From Azospirillum fermentarium (GTDB taxonomy: Bacteria > Pseudomonadota > Alphaproteobacteria > Azospirillales > Azospirillaceae), in contig NZ_JAOQNH010000001.1 of assembly GCF_025961205.1 (NCBI RefSeq), forward strand, positions 1,202,001 through 1,266,000: 64,000 nucleotides of DNA, written 5' to 3'. Both the position numbers and the translations under genes were made by a program. Shown in pieces: positions 16,199 to 33,854 of the stretch (its first letter is position 1; each line of letters opens with the position of its first letter). The notes beneath the pieces are model-generated. The model searched no databases. It had not been told where the DNA came from and saw nothing but the letters and a program-made list of their open reading frames with translations.

Positions 16199-17421
16199 CA
16201 GGGTCATCGCATTTGCCCAAGGATGGATCTTGCGAAGTCGTCGGACCATCCTGAGCGTTTTCGCTTACGGCGGACGGAGACGTCAGGTCGGGCGCGGTTG
16301 AGGACGTTGAGGGCGAGCTTGCGCAGGGTAGCGAGGTTTTCCGGGCCGTGATCCTTTCGGTTTCTGGCGCGGTCCTCGTCGAAGGTAACGTCGAGAACCC
16401 AATGGAGGCCGTTCTCCACCGACCAGTGTGCCCGAGCGGCGTTGAGGTACTCTTCGGCGCCAAGCGGTCGCGAGGCGAGGTGATAGTGGCGGGTGACGGT
16501 GGTTTTGCCATTGCGTTCGATGGCGGCCTCGATCATGCCCAGGCAGGCCATGTCGGGGAGCAGAACCGGCTCCGAGCAAGCCGACTTGGGACCGCGCAGC
16601 CAACTCAGGTCGTGGCTGACCCAAGCCCGGCGGGTCTCGATACGGCCGTGATCAGCATCGGTGGTTTCGTACGTATTCAATTCGGCCAGCGTCAGCGGAT
16701 CGGCGAAATAGTCCACCACCATGCCATGCAGGGCGGGGTGGTTGGCCTTGAGCCGCAGAAGGTAGTCGCCCCCTTGGTCGCGAATGATGCGCGCGGTGTC
16801 CATTTGGCAATGGATGGCGTCGGCGGTCACCAGCCATCCCGTCAGGTCCATGCATCCCAGCAAGGCCCGCGCCGCCACGATCTCGCTGTCGCCCTCGGCC
16901 ACCCGGAAGCTCTGCTGGCCCACCACCACGCGCGTGGCCGAGGCGAACGCCGTGACCACCGCCAGCGGGTTGGCGCGCGCCGCGTCGTCGAAGGAGCGGC
17001 GTAGCGTCTTGCCGTCGATGGCGAGCACGCCCGCGCCTGCCGCCCCCAGTTCGTCCAGAAACCGCCCGAAGCACGCCGCAAAGGCGGCCGGATCGAGAAG
17101 CCGGAAGATCCGCGAGAATGTATCGTGGCTCGGAATCCCGTTCTCCAGCCGCAAGAAGTCCCGGAACAAAGCCTCCCGATCCACCGCAAAATCGGCATAG
17201 TCCGAACAGCTCTCAGCCCCGCAGATCGACGCCGTCAGCGCGATCGCGAGAACCTCAAGGAGGTCGTGCCGCTTGGCGTTCCCAGTGCGAGGGTCTGGTA
17301 ATGCGGCAAACACTTTGGCGTACCACGACATCGGGGGCTCCTCCTCTGACAGTCAGAGCTTCCCTACAGAATCCTTTTCAGAGCGCCGCGCTACCGTCTT
17401 TTCTCAAATGCGATTCCCCTG
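16199..17421 (-). mobile_element. Complete ISAs1-family insertion sequence
   Basis: This is a 1223-bp element bounded by 17-bp imperfect inverted repeats. The left (16199-16215) reads CAGGGTCATCGCATTTG. The right (17405-17421), read inward, is CAGGGGAATCGCATTTG, with 15 of 17 positions identical. Exact 10-bp direct repeats flank it. It holds a single intact transposase gene covering nearly the whole element. It inserted between the fkbM-type gene and tRNA-Thr without breaking a gene. Intact ends, an intact frame and an unmutated target repeat indicate recent arrival and likely activity. Confidence 0.93.
16204..17331 (-). CDS. ISAs1-family transposase
   Basis: The protein has 375 aa, full length. 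It starts LPDPRTGNAKRHDLLEVLAIA with the N-terminal transposase-associated domain (SICGAESCSDYADFA, RLENGIPSHDTFSRIF). The catalytic domain follows: VLAIDGKTLRRS (first Asp), TGWLVTADAIHCQ (second Asp), and YLNAARAHWSVENGLHWVLD carrying the Glu. This is the DDE chemistry of the IS4/ISAs1 group. The stop falls only a few bases inside the left inverted repeat. There is no frameshift. Confidence 0.93.
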   Translation of the reverse strand: MSWYAKVFAALPDPRTGNAKRHDLLEVLAIALTASICGAESCSDYADFAVDREALFRDFLRLENGIPSHDTFSRIFRLLDPAAFAACFGRFLDELGAAGAGVLAIDGKTLRRSFDDAARANPLAVVTAFASATRVVVGQQSFRVAEGDSEIVAARALLGCMDLTGWLVTADAIHCQMDTARIIRDQGGDYLLRLKANHPALHGMVVDYFADPLTLAELNTYETTDADHGRIETRRAWVSHDLSWLRGPKSACSEPVLLPDMACLGMIEAAIERNGKTTVTRHYHLASRPLGAEEYLNAARAHWSVENGLHWVLDVTFDEDRARNRKDHGPENLATLRKLALNVLNRARPDVSVRRKRKRSGWSDDFARSILGQMR

Positions 17422-17431
17422 ATGCCGTACG
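17422..17431. repeat. Target site duplication, right copy
   Basis: ATGCCGTACG immediately follows the right end of the insertion sequence and is identical to 16189-16198. Confidence 0.93.
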
Positions 17432-17452
17432 CGGAACACAAGGAGGCTGCGG

Positions 17453-18271
17453 TCAGGATGGGGACGGCAGCGAGCGGCTGCGCATCCATGCCCAGGGCGT
17501 GGGCGATTCACGGAAGCACAAGGATGCCAGATAGGTGTTCGTTTCCAACCCGTTGGTCAGCCATTCCGGCAACGGTCCGTGATAGCCGCGCGCGTGGCCG
17601 ATGCGCACGATGTCGTGGGTGGCGGCAAAGCGGGCGCAAAAGGCATCGGGATCACGGTCGGGCTGGCGCTCGTGTATTTCCACGATGATGTCCATATCCC
17701 GCAGGGCCGGAGCCTGGGTGGGATCGAGCAAGGCGAATTCGGCCCCCTCGATGTCGCAGAACAGCAGAGCCCGCTTGCCTGCAAAGGCCGCGAAATCGGT
17801 GATGCTGAACAGTTCCCCTACGGAAATGCGGTCCTGGACGCCGTTCGCTGCCGCCAGCGCGGCGCATTTCGCCCGTGCATCCGGCAGAATATCGAAGGCA
17901 TGGACCTGAGCCTGCGGCAGAAGGCGGGCCAGGCCGACGCTGTAATAACCTTCCGCACAGCCGATGTTGATGACGGTATCGTACGCGCGGGCAGCGCTTT
18001 CGCGAACCGCATCGTGCAGTTCGTGCTCATATGCCCCCATGTAGCGCGACAACAGATACGGCGTTACGATTTGCGGAGGGAGCACCATACCTTGGAACGG
18101 ACCGCCGTAAACAAATGGTCCAGAGCGCTCCAAATATTGGCGAACAAGCTGATAACTGCGAATAACGGTGGCATTGAGAATAATATTGTTGAGTTTGTAC
18201 TCTGCTACACGGTCTTTGTCGAGAATTTCTCTGATTTGTGTGAGAAAAAATTCGACTTCTTCGGTATTCAT
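17453..18271 (-). CDS. FkbM-family methyltransferase
   Basis: The protein has 272 aa from the ATG at 18271, preceded by AAGGA. The central SAM-binding segment reads VINIGCAEGYYSVGLARLLP, with HAFDILPDAR as the acidic loop and LLFCDIEGAEFALLD typical of FkbM methyltransferases, which O-methylate sugars or polyketides. The N-terminal 80 residues are a helical extension. The rlmB gene lies upstream on the same strand but is separated by a 17-bp hairpin. The insertion sequence begins 31 bases past the stop. A role in surface-glycan decoration is plausible, given the TPR-glycosyltransferase gene nearby, but unproven. Confidence 0.78.
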   Translation of the reverse strand: MNTEEVEFFLTQIREILDKDRVAEYKLNNIILNATVIRSYQLVRQYLERSGPFVYGGPFQGMVLPPQIVTPYLLSRYMGAYEHELHDAVRESAARAYDTVINIGCAEGYYSVGLARLLPQAQVHAFDILPDARAKCAALAAANGVQDRISVGELFSITDFAAFAGKRALLFCDIEGAEFALLDPTQAPALRDMDIIVEIHERQPDRDPDAFCARFAATHDIVRIGHARGYHGPLPEWLTNGLETNTYLASLCFRESPTPWAWMRSRSLPSPS

Positions 18272-18318
18272 TATGGATCCTTGGACGCCACAGGGCGAAT
18301 GCCGCGTTGATAGCAAAG

Positions 18319-18359
18319 ACCGGTAAGGCCATCCCTGGTATCGGGATGGCCTTACCGGT
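18319..18359 (-). terminator. Hairpin after rlmB
   Basis: The perfect 17-bp arms ACCGGTAAGGCCATCCC (18319-18335) and GGGATGGCCTTACCGGT (18343-18359) enclose a 7-nt loop, 104 bases past the rlmB stop and 48 bases before the fkbM-type start. There is no T-run; it is a terminator or processing site by position. Confidence 0.65.
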
Positions 18360-18462
18360 GCGCGACAGTAGCGGGATTGATGAAACTTGTCACGTGCGGC
18401 GGGCCGGTGGCCATGAACCGGAAACAAGCCGGCCCGCCGGAAATGGCCGAGCGATACGCGTC

Positions 18463-19308
18463 CTATTGCCGCAGGCGGGCGACCTCGTACAGCGCCACCG
18501 CGGCGGCGTTGGACACGTTGAGGCTTGCCACCGGACCGCCGGTGGGCAGGCGCACCACTTCGTCGCAGCGCTCGCGGGTCAGGCGGCGCAGGCCCGCACC
18601 CTCGGCTCCCAGCACCAGCGCCGCCCGGCCGGTCAGATCCACCTGGGCCAGTGTCCGCTCGCCCCCTTCGTCCAGGCCGACGCACCAGAAGCCCGCCTGC
18701 TGCAGCTCGCCCAGGGCACGGGCCAGATTGGTCACCCGCACCAGCGGCACGGCTTCCAGGGCGCCCGACGCGCTCTTGGCCAGCACGCCGGTCACTTCGG
18801 GCGCGTGACGTTCGGTGACCACCACCGCCACGGCGCCGAAGGCCGAGGCCGACCGCAGGATGGCGCCCACATTGTGGGGGTCGGTCACCTGATCCAGCAC
18901 CACCACCACCGCCGAGGCGCCCAGAGCCGGGTCGGCCACGATGTCGGCGATGTCCTGTTCGGGCAGCGGGGCGGCGTCCAGCGCCATGCCCTGATGCACG
19001 GCGCCGGGGGGCAGCAGCCGGTCGATGTCGGGGCGCTCCACCCGCGACGGTTCGGGCACGCGGCACCCCTGGGCGCGGGCGGCGTCGAGCGCGGGCGTGA
19101 TGGCGGCCAGCCCGGCTTCTGTCACCAGCAGCCGGCGGCAGCGCCGGTCCGGGTTGGTCAGCGCCGCCGCCACCGGGTGAAGGCCGTAGAGCCAGCCGCC
19201 CGCGGGGGCGGACGGCGGACGGCGGCCATCGGACGGGGCCGGGCGCCGGTCCGCGGGGGGGCGGGAACCGTGCGAAGAGGGCGGGGGAGAGGCGCGGCGA
19301 GAGGACAT
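18463..19308 (-). CDS. rlmB: 23S rRNA (guanosine-2'-O-)-methyltransferase RlmB (TrmH/SpoU family)
   Basis: The protein has 281 aa from the ATG at 19308. The frame stays open to 19416, but that would run through the tRNA-Tyr promoter, so the shorter form is preferred. A basic Ser/Pro-rich N-tail leads into the SpoU substrate-binding domain (WLYGLHPVAAAL...) and the knotted SPOUT catalytic domain: VVLDQVTDPHNVGAILRSA, LVLGAEGAGLRRL and VRLPTGGPVASLNVSNAAAV. The family methylates G2251 of 23S rRNA. It is divergent from the tRNA-Tyr/tuf unit. Confidence 0.9.
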   Translation of the reverse strand: MSSRRASPPPSSHGSRPPADRRPAPSDGRRPPSAPAGGWLYGLHPVAAALTNPDRRCRRLLVTEAGLAAITPALDAARAQGCRVPEPSRVERPDIDRLLPPGAVHQGMALDAAPLPEQDIADIVADPALGASAVVVVLDQVTDPHNVGAILRSASAFGAVAVVVTERHAPEVTGVLAKSASGALEAVPLVRVTNLARALGELQQAGFWCVGLDEGGERTLAQVDLTGRAALVLGAEGAGLRRLTRERCDEVVRLPTGGPVASLNVSNAAAVALYEVARLRQ

Positions 19309-19391
19309 GGGGATGGCTGCCGGAACGATGGGGGGAGAGGGGGCGCAAAACGCGCCGTTCGATTTTTTTATGGTCGCCCGAAGAAAGTGCG

Positions 19392-19419
19392 TTGACAAGC
19401 CCCGAAAAATCCGCATATT
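19392..19419 (+). promoter_or_regulatory. Sigma-70 promoter of the tRNA-Tyr/tRNA-Gly/tuf unit
   Basis: Consensus TTGACA (19392-19397), a 16-nt spacer and CATATT (19414-19419) end about 43 bases before tRNA-Tyr. Confidence 0.75.
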
Positions 19420-19462
19420 CGCGGCTCCGAGCCGGACGCAAACACAAGCCGGACGGACCCAT

Positions 19463-19548
19463 GGAAGGGTGGCCGAGTGGTTAATGGCAGCAGACTGTAA
19501 ATCTGCCCTCTTAGGAGTACGTAGGTTCGAATCCTACCCCTTCCACCA
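19463..19548 (+). tRNA. tRNA-Tyr (anticodon GTA)
   Basis: This is an 86-nt class II tRNA with a long variable arm. The acceptor GGAAGGG pairs with CCCTTCC, the anticodon loop ACTGTAAAT gives GTA, and the T-loop is GGTTCGAATCC. The CCA is encoded. Confidence 0.96.
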
Positions 19549-19606
19549 AAATTCAAAGGCTTAGCCGGGATCGAAACCGGGTGGCCGCGCCGGCGGGGCT
19601 TGATAG

Positions 19607-19680
19607 GCGGGTGTAGCTCAATGGTAGAGCAGAAGCCTTCCAAGCTTACGACGAGGGTTCGATTCCCTTCACCCGCTCCA
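19607..19680 (+). tRNA. tRNA-Gly (anticodon TCC)
   Basis: This is a 74-nt tRNA. The acceptor GCGGGTG pairs with CACCCGC, the anticodon loop CTTCCAA gives TCC, and the CCA is encoded. The Tyr-Gly-tuf order is the same as in many proteobacteria; co-transcription with tuf is likely. Confidence 0.96.
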
Positions 19681-19760
19681 GCCCGTGCGCGCTTCCCAGA
19701 GACGATGCCGGCTGGCCTTATCACTGTGCCTCGCGAACGTCGGGAACGAAAGAAGCAGCC

Positions 19761-20951
<1,191 letters not shown>

Positions 20952-20967
20952 GTCTGTAGGGCCTTCC

Positions 20968-21005
20968 CGCCGCCGGTCCTAAAAAAACCGGCGGTGGTGA
21001 TTTTC
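20968..21005 (+). terminator. Probable terminator after tuf copy 1
   Basis: CCGCCGGT (20970-20977) pairs with ACCGGCGG (20987-20994) around an A-rich loop, followed by TGGTGATTTT. The tail is short, so termination may be partial. Confidence 0.55.
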
Positions 21006-21077
21006 CGCTGGAACCACGGTGGGAAATCCGCTATACCGCCCTCCGCCCTCCGGGGTTGCTGGGTCGGATGGGGCGAT

Positions 21078-21153
21078 AGGAGTGTAGCTCAATTGGTAGA
21101 GCACCGGTCTCCAAAACCGGGGGCTGGGGGTTCGAGCCCCTCCACTCCTGCCA
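21078..21153 (+). tRNA. tRNA-Trp (anticodon CCA)
   Basis: This is a 76-nt tRNA. The acceptor AGGAGTG pairs with CACTCCT, the anticodon loop CTCCAAA gives CCA, the T-loop is GGTTCGAGCCC, and the CCA is encoded. It precedes secE by 78 bases, a conserved alphaproteobacterial arrangement. Confidence 0.96.
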
Positions 21154-21231
21154 TCCCCTCTTATGATCCGGCCGCGTTAGGGCATTACAAGGCGGACTGA
21201 CCGCCGATCCGGAGCTGGCACGTACCGCACG

Positions 21232-21429
21232 ATGGCTAAACTGAATCCGACAGAGTTCGCACGCGACGTGCGCCGCGAGGCTGCCCGAGTGACGTGGCCG
21301 ACGCGCAAGGAAACGGCCATCACCACCGCCATGGTTTTCGTCATGGTGGTTGTCGCCGCCATCTTCTTCCTCATCGTCGATCAGGTGCTCGGCTTTGGCG
21401 TGCGTCTGGTTCTGGGTCTGGGGAGCTAA
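21232..21429 (+). CDS. secE: Preprotein translocase subunit SecE
   Basis: The protein has 65 aa, the short single-spanning form usual in alphaproteobacteria. SecE clamps SecY in the translocation channel. The amphipathic helix with the family motif VTWPTRKET is followed by one transmembrane helix (TTAMVFVMVVVAAIFFLIVD). nusG follows 3 bases after the stop. Confidence 0.96.
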   Translation: MAKLNPTEFARDVRREAARVTWPTRKETAITTAMVFVMVVVAAIFFLIVDQVLGFGVRLVLGLGS

Positions 21430-21432
21430 GTC

Positions 21433-21963
21433 ATGGCGATGCGCTGGTACGTGGTTCACGTCTATTCCGGTTTTGAAAAGAAGGTTTCCCAGTCGATCCG
21501 CGAAAAGGCCGCCCAGAAGGGTCTGGACGAACTTTTCGAAGAGATCCTGGTCCCGACCGAAGAGGTCGTCGAGGTTCGCCGCGGCGCCAAGGTCAATGCC
21601 GAGCGGAAGTTCTTTCCCGGCTATGTCCTGGTGAAGATGGAGCTGACCGACGACACCTGGCATCTGGTCAAGAACACGCCGAAGGTCACCGGCTTCCTGG
21701 GCGGCGGCGGCAAGCCCCAGCCCATCAGCCAGCGTGAGGCCGAGCGCATCATTCATCAGGTGCAGGAAGGCTTCGAGCGGCCCAAGCCCTCCATCAGCTT
21801 CGAGGTGGGCGAACAGGTCCGGGTGTCCGATGGTCCCTTCACCTCCTTCAACGGTATCGTGGAAGAGGTGGACGAAGAAAAGGCCCGGCTCAAGGTGGCG
21901 GTGTCCATCTTCGGGCGTTCCACCCCGGTGGAACTGGAATACGCCCAGGTCGAAAAGGTCTGA
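21433..21963 (+). CDS. nusG: Transcription termination/antitermination factor NusG
   Basis: The protein has 176 aa. The NGN domain starts [17 protein letters not shown] and includes the [12 protein letters not shown] strand, which contacts the RNA polymerase clamp helices. The C-terminal KOW domain reads [21 protein letters not shown] and binds Rho or ribosomal S10. It is in an operon with secE; the ribosome-binding site GGGAG lies in the end of secE. Confidence 0.97.
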   Translation: MAMRWYVVHVYSGFEKKVSQSIREKAAQKGLDELFEEILVPTEEVVEVRRGAKVNAERKFFPGYVLVKMELTDDTWHLVKNTPKVTGFLGGGGKPQPISQREAERIIHQVQEGFERPKPSISFEVGEQVRVSDGPFTSFNGIVEEVDEEKARLKVAVSIFGRSTPVELEYAQVEKV

Positions 21964-22148
21964 CGGGGGTTGGCGGTGGCGCCCCAATGATGCGCAGCCC
22001 CGCCGGTTCCTGAACAATCCGTTGTTATCCTGCCAGCCGAGGGTTTCGTCCCCCGGCTGGTATCTTCCGTGGGAGGCCCGCCATAGCCTGACCACGGGAA
22101 CCCTGCGGTGGACGGTGTTGCGCCGGCCCCGCCCTTGGAGGTTGTGAC
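21964..22148 (+). promoter_or_regulatory. Leader of the rplK-rplA unit
   Basis: This 185-base gap holds an imperfect hairpin, CCAGCCG...CGGCTGG at about 22033-22060. In related bacteria L1 represses rplK-rplA through a leader mimic of its rRNA site. Such a role here is inferred from position, not demonstrated. Confidence 0.4.
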
Positions 22149-22583
22149 ATGGCAAAGAAGATTGTCGGTTACATCAAGCTGCAGGTTCCGGCCGGCAAGG
22201 CGAATCCCTCGCCGCCCATCGGTCCGGCGCTCGGTCAGCGCGGCTTGAACATCATGGAATTCTGCAAGGCGTTCAACGCCCGCACGCAGGATCTGGAAGT
22301 CGGCATGCCGATCCCGGTGGTCATCACCGCGTACGGCGACCGTACCTTCACCTTCGTCACCAAGACCCCGCCGAACAGCTACTTCCTCAAGAAGGCCGCC
22401 GGCATCACCAGCGGGTCGCAGACCCCCGGCAAGGGCGGCTTCGCGGGCAAGGTCACCATGACCCAGATCCGCGAAATCGCCCAGAAGAAGATGGCGGACC
22501 TGAACGCCCACGACATCGAGGCGGCCGCCAAGATGATCGTCGGCTCGGCCCGTTCCATGGGTCTCGAAGTGGTGGAGGGCTGA
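22149..22583 (+). CDS. rplK: 50S ribosomal protein L11
   Basis: The protein has 144 aa. It opens [20 protein letters not shown], with the proline-rich loop [22 protein letters not shown] that contacts thiostrepton and EF-G. The C-terminal rRNA-binding part reads [16 protein letters not shown] ribosome-binding site precedes the ATG. It is four bases from rplA. With L10/L12 it forms the GTPase-associated centre. Confidence 0.98.
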   Translation: MAKKIVGYIKLQVPAGKANPSPPIGPALGQRGLNIMEFCKAFNARTQDLEVGMPIPVVITAYGDRTFTFVTKTPPNSYFLKKAAGITSGSQTPGKGGFAGKVTMTQIREIAQKKMADLNAHDIEAAAKMIVGSARSMGLEVVEG

Positions 22584-22587
22584 TCCA

Positions 22588-23289
22588 ATGGCGAAGCTGG
22601 GCAAGCGTCTGAAGAAGGCCTACGAGGCCGTCGATCGTGATGCCTTCTACGGCCTGACCGATGCGGTCAAGCTGGTGAAGGGCAACGCCGTCGCCAAGTT
22701 CGATGAAACCATCGAAATCGCCATGAACCTGGGCATCGATCCCCGTCATGCCGACCAGATGGTCCGCGGCGTGGTGAACCTGCCCCACGGCACCGGCAAG
22801 ACCGTGCGCGTGGCCGTGTTCGCCAAGGGTCCGAAGGCCGACGAGGCTCTGGCCGCCGGCGCCGACATCGTGGGCGCCGACGATCTGGCCGAGAAGATCC
22901 AGGCCGGCACCATGGATTTCGACCGCTGCATCGCCACCCCGGACATGATGGGCGTGGTCGGCAAGCTGGGTAAGATCCTGGGCCCGCGCGGCCTGATGCC
23001 GAACCCGAAGCTGGGCACCGTCACCATGAACGTCGGCGACGCCGTGAAGGCCGCCAAGGCCGGTGCGGTGGAGTTCCGTGCGGAAAAGACCGGCATCGTG
23101 CATGCCGGCGTTGGCAAGGCGAGCTTCTCGGAAGAAGCGCTGGCCGACAACATCCGCGCCTTCATCGACGCCATCACCCGCGCCAAGCCGTCGGGGGCCA
23201 AGGGCACCTACATTGAAAAGGTGTCGCTGTCCTCGACCATGGGTCCGGGTCTGAAGCTCGACATCCCCAGCCTCAGCGCCCAGGCGTAA
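22588..23289 (+). CDS. rplA: 50S ribosomal protein L1
   Basis: The protein has 233 aa, forming the mobile L1 stalk at the E site and helping tRNA release. The signatures [20 protein letters not shown] and [16 protein letters not shown] are intact. In bacteria it also autoregulates the L11-L1 messenger. It is the second gene after rplK; the long rplJ leader follows. Confidence 0.98.
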   Translation: MAKLGKRLKKAYEAVDRDAFYGLTDAVKLVKGNAVAKFDETIEIAMNLGIDPRHADQMVRGVVNLPHGTGKTVRVAVFAKGPKADEALAAGADIVGADDLAEKIQAGTMDFDRCIATPDMMGVVGKLGKILGPRGLMPNPKLGTVTMNVGDAVKAAKAGAVEFRAEKTGIVHAGVGKASFSEEALADNIRAFIDAITRAKPSGAKGTYIEKVSLSSTMGPGLKLDIPSLSAQA

Positions 23290-23394
23290 GGCTGTTTTTG
23301 AGAGATTTATCGCCGCCCCGGCGACGGGGCGGCGGTGAAGCGGGTGGGGGCGACCCCGCCCGGCCCTGTCCGAGACCGCTGGTGCCGATGGGTT

Positions 23395-23560
23395 CCATTC
23401 CCAAAGGCTTAATCACCGCCCGCGCAGACAGGAGTGGAAACCGGATTTCACGGGGGTTTGTTCCCCCTTCGATAACCGGCTTGTGCTTCTGGGACAGGTA
23501 GCGAACCGGGCAATCCCTGACTTATTGGGAAAGCCCTCATGTGACCCTCGTGCATGGAGG
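23395..23560 (+). promoter_or_regulatory. L10 (rplJ) leader
   Basis: This is a long untranslated stretch between rplA and rplJ, ending in a GGAGG site 5 bases before the GTG. It contains local stems (for example CGGGGG/CCCCCT around 23450-23477) and the position and size expected of the L10(L12)4-binding autoregulatory leader. I did not match the full consensus fold. Confidence 0.5.
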
Positions 23561-23566
23561 CGATCC

Positions 23567-24085
23567 GTGGATCGTACACAAAAGGAAGCGACGATCGCGG
23601 ACCTGCATTCGAAGCTGCAGGATGTGTCCGTTGTGGTGGTGACCCATCATCTCGGCCTCACGGTGGCGGAAGTCACCGATCTGCGTGTGAAGATGCGGGC
23701 CGCTGGCGCCAGCTTCAAGGTGACGAAAAACCGGCTCGCCCGCCGCGCCCTGAAGGGCACTCAGTTCGAAGGCATCGACGGCCTGTTCAAGGGCCCGACG
23801 GCGATCGCTTTTTCGAAGGACCCGGTGGCGGCCGCCAAGGTGGCGGCTGACTACGCGAAGTCCAACGACAAGCTGGCGATCATCGGCGGCAGCCTGAACG
23901 GCGCCGAGCTGAACGCGGAAGGGGTCAAGGCTCTCGCCACCCTGCCGTCGCTGGACGAACTGCGTGCGAAGATCGTGGGCATGATCCAGACCCCGGCGAC
24001 CCGTATCGCCGGTGTGCTGCAGGCTCCGGGCGGCCAAGTCGCCCGCGTGCTGTCGGCCTACGCCAAGAAGGACGAGGCGGCCTGA
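23567..24085 (+). CDS. rplJ: 50S ribosomal protein L10
   Basis: The protein has 172 aa from the GTG at 23567. Family starts read DRTQKEATIADLHSKLQD, and a GGAGG lies just upstream; the longer frame from 23483 would add leader sequence. L10 anchors L7/L12 dimers through its C-terminal helix (VARVLSAYAKKDEAA) and binds 23S rRNA with its N-domain (FKVTKNRLARRALKGT). It is co-transcribed with rplL. Confidence 0.97.
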   Translation: MDRTQKEATIADLHSKLQDVSVVVVTHHLGLTVAEVTDLRVKMRAAGASFKVTKNRLARRALKGTQFEGIDGLFKGPTAIAFSKDPVAAAKVAADYAKSNDKLAIIGGSLNGAELNAEGVKALATLPSLDELRAKIVGMIQTPATRIAGVLQAPGGQVARVLSAYAKKDEAA

Positions 24086-24142
24086 GCCGCTCTCTCATCG
24101 CTCGATATCAATCCCAGAAACACTTGCTGTTTGGAGTAGAAA

Positions 24143-24517
24143 ATGGCTGATCTGCAGAAGCTCGTCGAAGACCTGTCGGCCCTGACCGTTCTGGAAGCCG
24201 CTGAACTGTCGAAGCTGCTCGAAGAGAAGTGGGGCGTCTCCGCCGCCGCTCCGGTGGCCGTCGCCGCCGCCGGCCCGGCCGCTGCCGCCGCCCCGGTCGA
24301 AGAGCAGACCGAATTCACGGTGATCCTGGCTGACGCCGGCGACAAGAAGATCAACGTGATTAAGGAAGTCCGCGCCATCACCGGCCTGGGCCTGAAGGAA
24401 GCCAAGGACCTGGTCGAAGGCGCCCCGAAGCCGGTCAAGGAAGGCGTGTCGAAGGAAGACGCCGCCAAGATCAAGAAGCAGCTTGAAGAAGCTGGCGCCA
24501 AGGTGGATGTTAAGTAA
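24143..24517 (+). CDS. rplL: 50S ribosomal protein L7/L12
   Basis: The protein has 124 aa. The N-terminal dimerisation helix ([21 protein letters not shown]) is followed by an Ala-rich hinge (about 38-53) and the globular factor-binding domain with [20 protein letters not shown]. It forms the stalk that recruits translational GTPases. The ribosome-binding site is TTGGAG. Confidence 0.98.
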   Translation: MADLQKLVEDLSALTVLEAAELSKLLEEKWGVSAAAPVAVAAAGPAAAAAPVEEQTEFTVILADAGDKKINVIKEVRAITGLGLKEAKDLVEGAPKPVKEGVSKEDAAKIKKQLEEAGAKVDVK

Positions 24518-24554
24518 GATCGCCTTGCTGCGATACGGATCTGATATATCCACG

Positions 24555-24612
24555 CCGACGGCGGCCTGCTCCCCCGGAAACGGGGGGCCGGTCGCCGCGC
24601 GGCGTTTTTGCC
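24555..24612 (+). terminator. Attenuator-like hairpin between rplL and rpoB
   Basis: A composite stem, with inner CCCCCG/CGGGGG around a GAAA tetraloop (24571-24586) and outer GGCGGCC/GGTCGCC, is followed by GCGCGGCGTTTTTG. A partial terminator here is well known in enteric bacteria and sets the ratio of ribosomal proteins to RNA polymerase. The role here is inferred. Confidence 0.6.
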
Positions 24613-24754
24613 TGCACCGGACGGGGCGCACCCCGTGCGGCCTTTGCCGTCTCCGCGACGGAGGCGGATTCCGCGCTCGGCTCAGTCATCCCTCTCCGGC
24701 CGGGAGGCTCTGACCGCCATGAGCGCACACACGGACAGACGTTTGGGGACATCC

Positions 24755-33215
<8,461 letters not shown>

Positions 33216-33243
33216 TCCCCAGGCGGTCTGCCGCAGTGAGTTG

Positions 33244-33282
33244 AACGGGGCGCTCCGGTAACGGAGCGCCCCGTTTTCTTTG
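33244..33282 (+). terminator. Intrinsic terminator of the rpoBC operon
   Basis: The perfect 14-bp stem AACGGGGCGCTCCG / CGGAGCGCCCCGTT with a GTAA loop runs into TTTTCTTT, 28 bases after the rpoC stop. Confidence 0.92.
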
Positions 33283-33309
33283 ACCGGATTCGCATGCTTA
33301 TGCAGGCAA

Positions 33310-33337
33310 TTGCCTCGAACATCATTTGTGCTACACT
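33310..33337 (+). promoter_or_regulatory. Candidate promoter of the TKDD-repeat gene
   Basis: TTGCCT (33310-33315), a 16-nt spacer and TACACT (33332-33337) precede the GGAGGAGGGG ribosome-binding site and the ATG at 33362. Confidence 0.5.
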
Positions 33338-33361
33338 CCATCCGTGCGGAGGAGGGGTGTC

Positions 33362-33778
33362 ATGAGCGATACCGAGTTGAAGCGGTTGATCGGCTCACTG
33401 ATTGAGCTTGTCCAGGATCAGTCGAACCGGATGGCGACCAAGGACGACATCGCAGCCTTGACGATGCGGGTCGATTCCATCGAATCGCGGATGGCCACAA
33501 AGGACGACATCGCCAACATGGCGACAAAAGATGACATTGCCAACATGGCGACAAAAGATGACATCGCCAACATGGCCACCAAGGATGACCTCGCGCACAT
33601 GGTGACGAAGGACGATCTTGCCGCCATGGAAGCCCGTTTGGAGGCGAAGATCGACCATCTCAGCCGGCGGACGGCGGACCTGATCCAGAAGGACCGCGGC
33701 GATATCGCCGAACTGCGTGGTGCTCTCGACATGCTGGGCAAGCGTTTCGATGCCATCATCCGTCCGGCGGCGGAATAG
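33362..33778 (+). CDS. Coiled-coil protein with tandem MATKDDIAN nonapeptide repeats
   Basis: The protein has 138 aa from ATG 33362, behind a very strong ribosome-binding site. Five consecutive 27-bp units (33491-33625) encode M-A/V-T-K-D-D-I/L-A-x, with one more separate unit at 33431. The rest is heptad-like helix (MEARLEAKIDHLSRRTADLI) ending in a short non-helical tail. There is no signal peptide or membrane helix. It is probably a parallel coiled coil; similar repeats occur in small unclassified alphaproteobacterial proteins. It has its own terminator upstream and promoter, so it is an insertion between rpoC and rpsL rather than part of either operon. Function unknown. Confidence 0.72.
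   Translation: MSDTELKRLIGSLIELVQDQSNRMATKDDIAALTMRVDSIESRMATKDDIANMATKDDIANMATKDDIANMATKDDLAHMVTKDDLAAMEARLEAKIDHLSRRTADLIQKDRGDIAELRGALDMLGKRFDAIIRPAAE
33491..33625 (+). repeat. Five tandem 27-bp coding repeats
   Basis: The units start at 33491, 33518, 33545, 33572 and 33599. Units 2 and 3 differ by a single base, while units 4 and 5 have diverged mostly at third positions. This fits recent duplication at the centre, and copy number may vary between strains. Confidence 0.9.
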
Positions 33779-33825
33779 AGTCACGGATTCACCACCGGGA
33801 CGTCATCAAACCGGCATCGCCGCCC

Positions 33826-33854
33826 TTGACGGGCCAAACCGCCGCACCTATAGT
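33826..33854 (+). promoter_or_regulatory. Sigma-70 promoter of the str operon
   Basis: TTGACG (33826-33831), an exact 17-nt spacer and TATAGT (33849-33854) give a near-consensus promoter about 220 bases before rpsL. Confidence 0.8.

Noticed and set aside
12632..18271. Accessory stretch considered as a glycan-synthesis or genomic island
   Set aside because: Only three loosely related genes on separate units are present, with no integrase and no flanking repeats apart from the single insertion sequence.
22031..22062. Hairpin before rplK considered as an intrinsic terminator
   Set aside because: There is no T-run and it lies within a leader that must be read through; it was kept only as leader structure.
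33431..33625. Short direct repeats considered as a CRISPR array
   Set aside because: Units are contiguous, 27 bp, in frame and without spacers; they encode a nonapeptide repeat.
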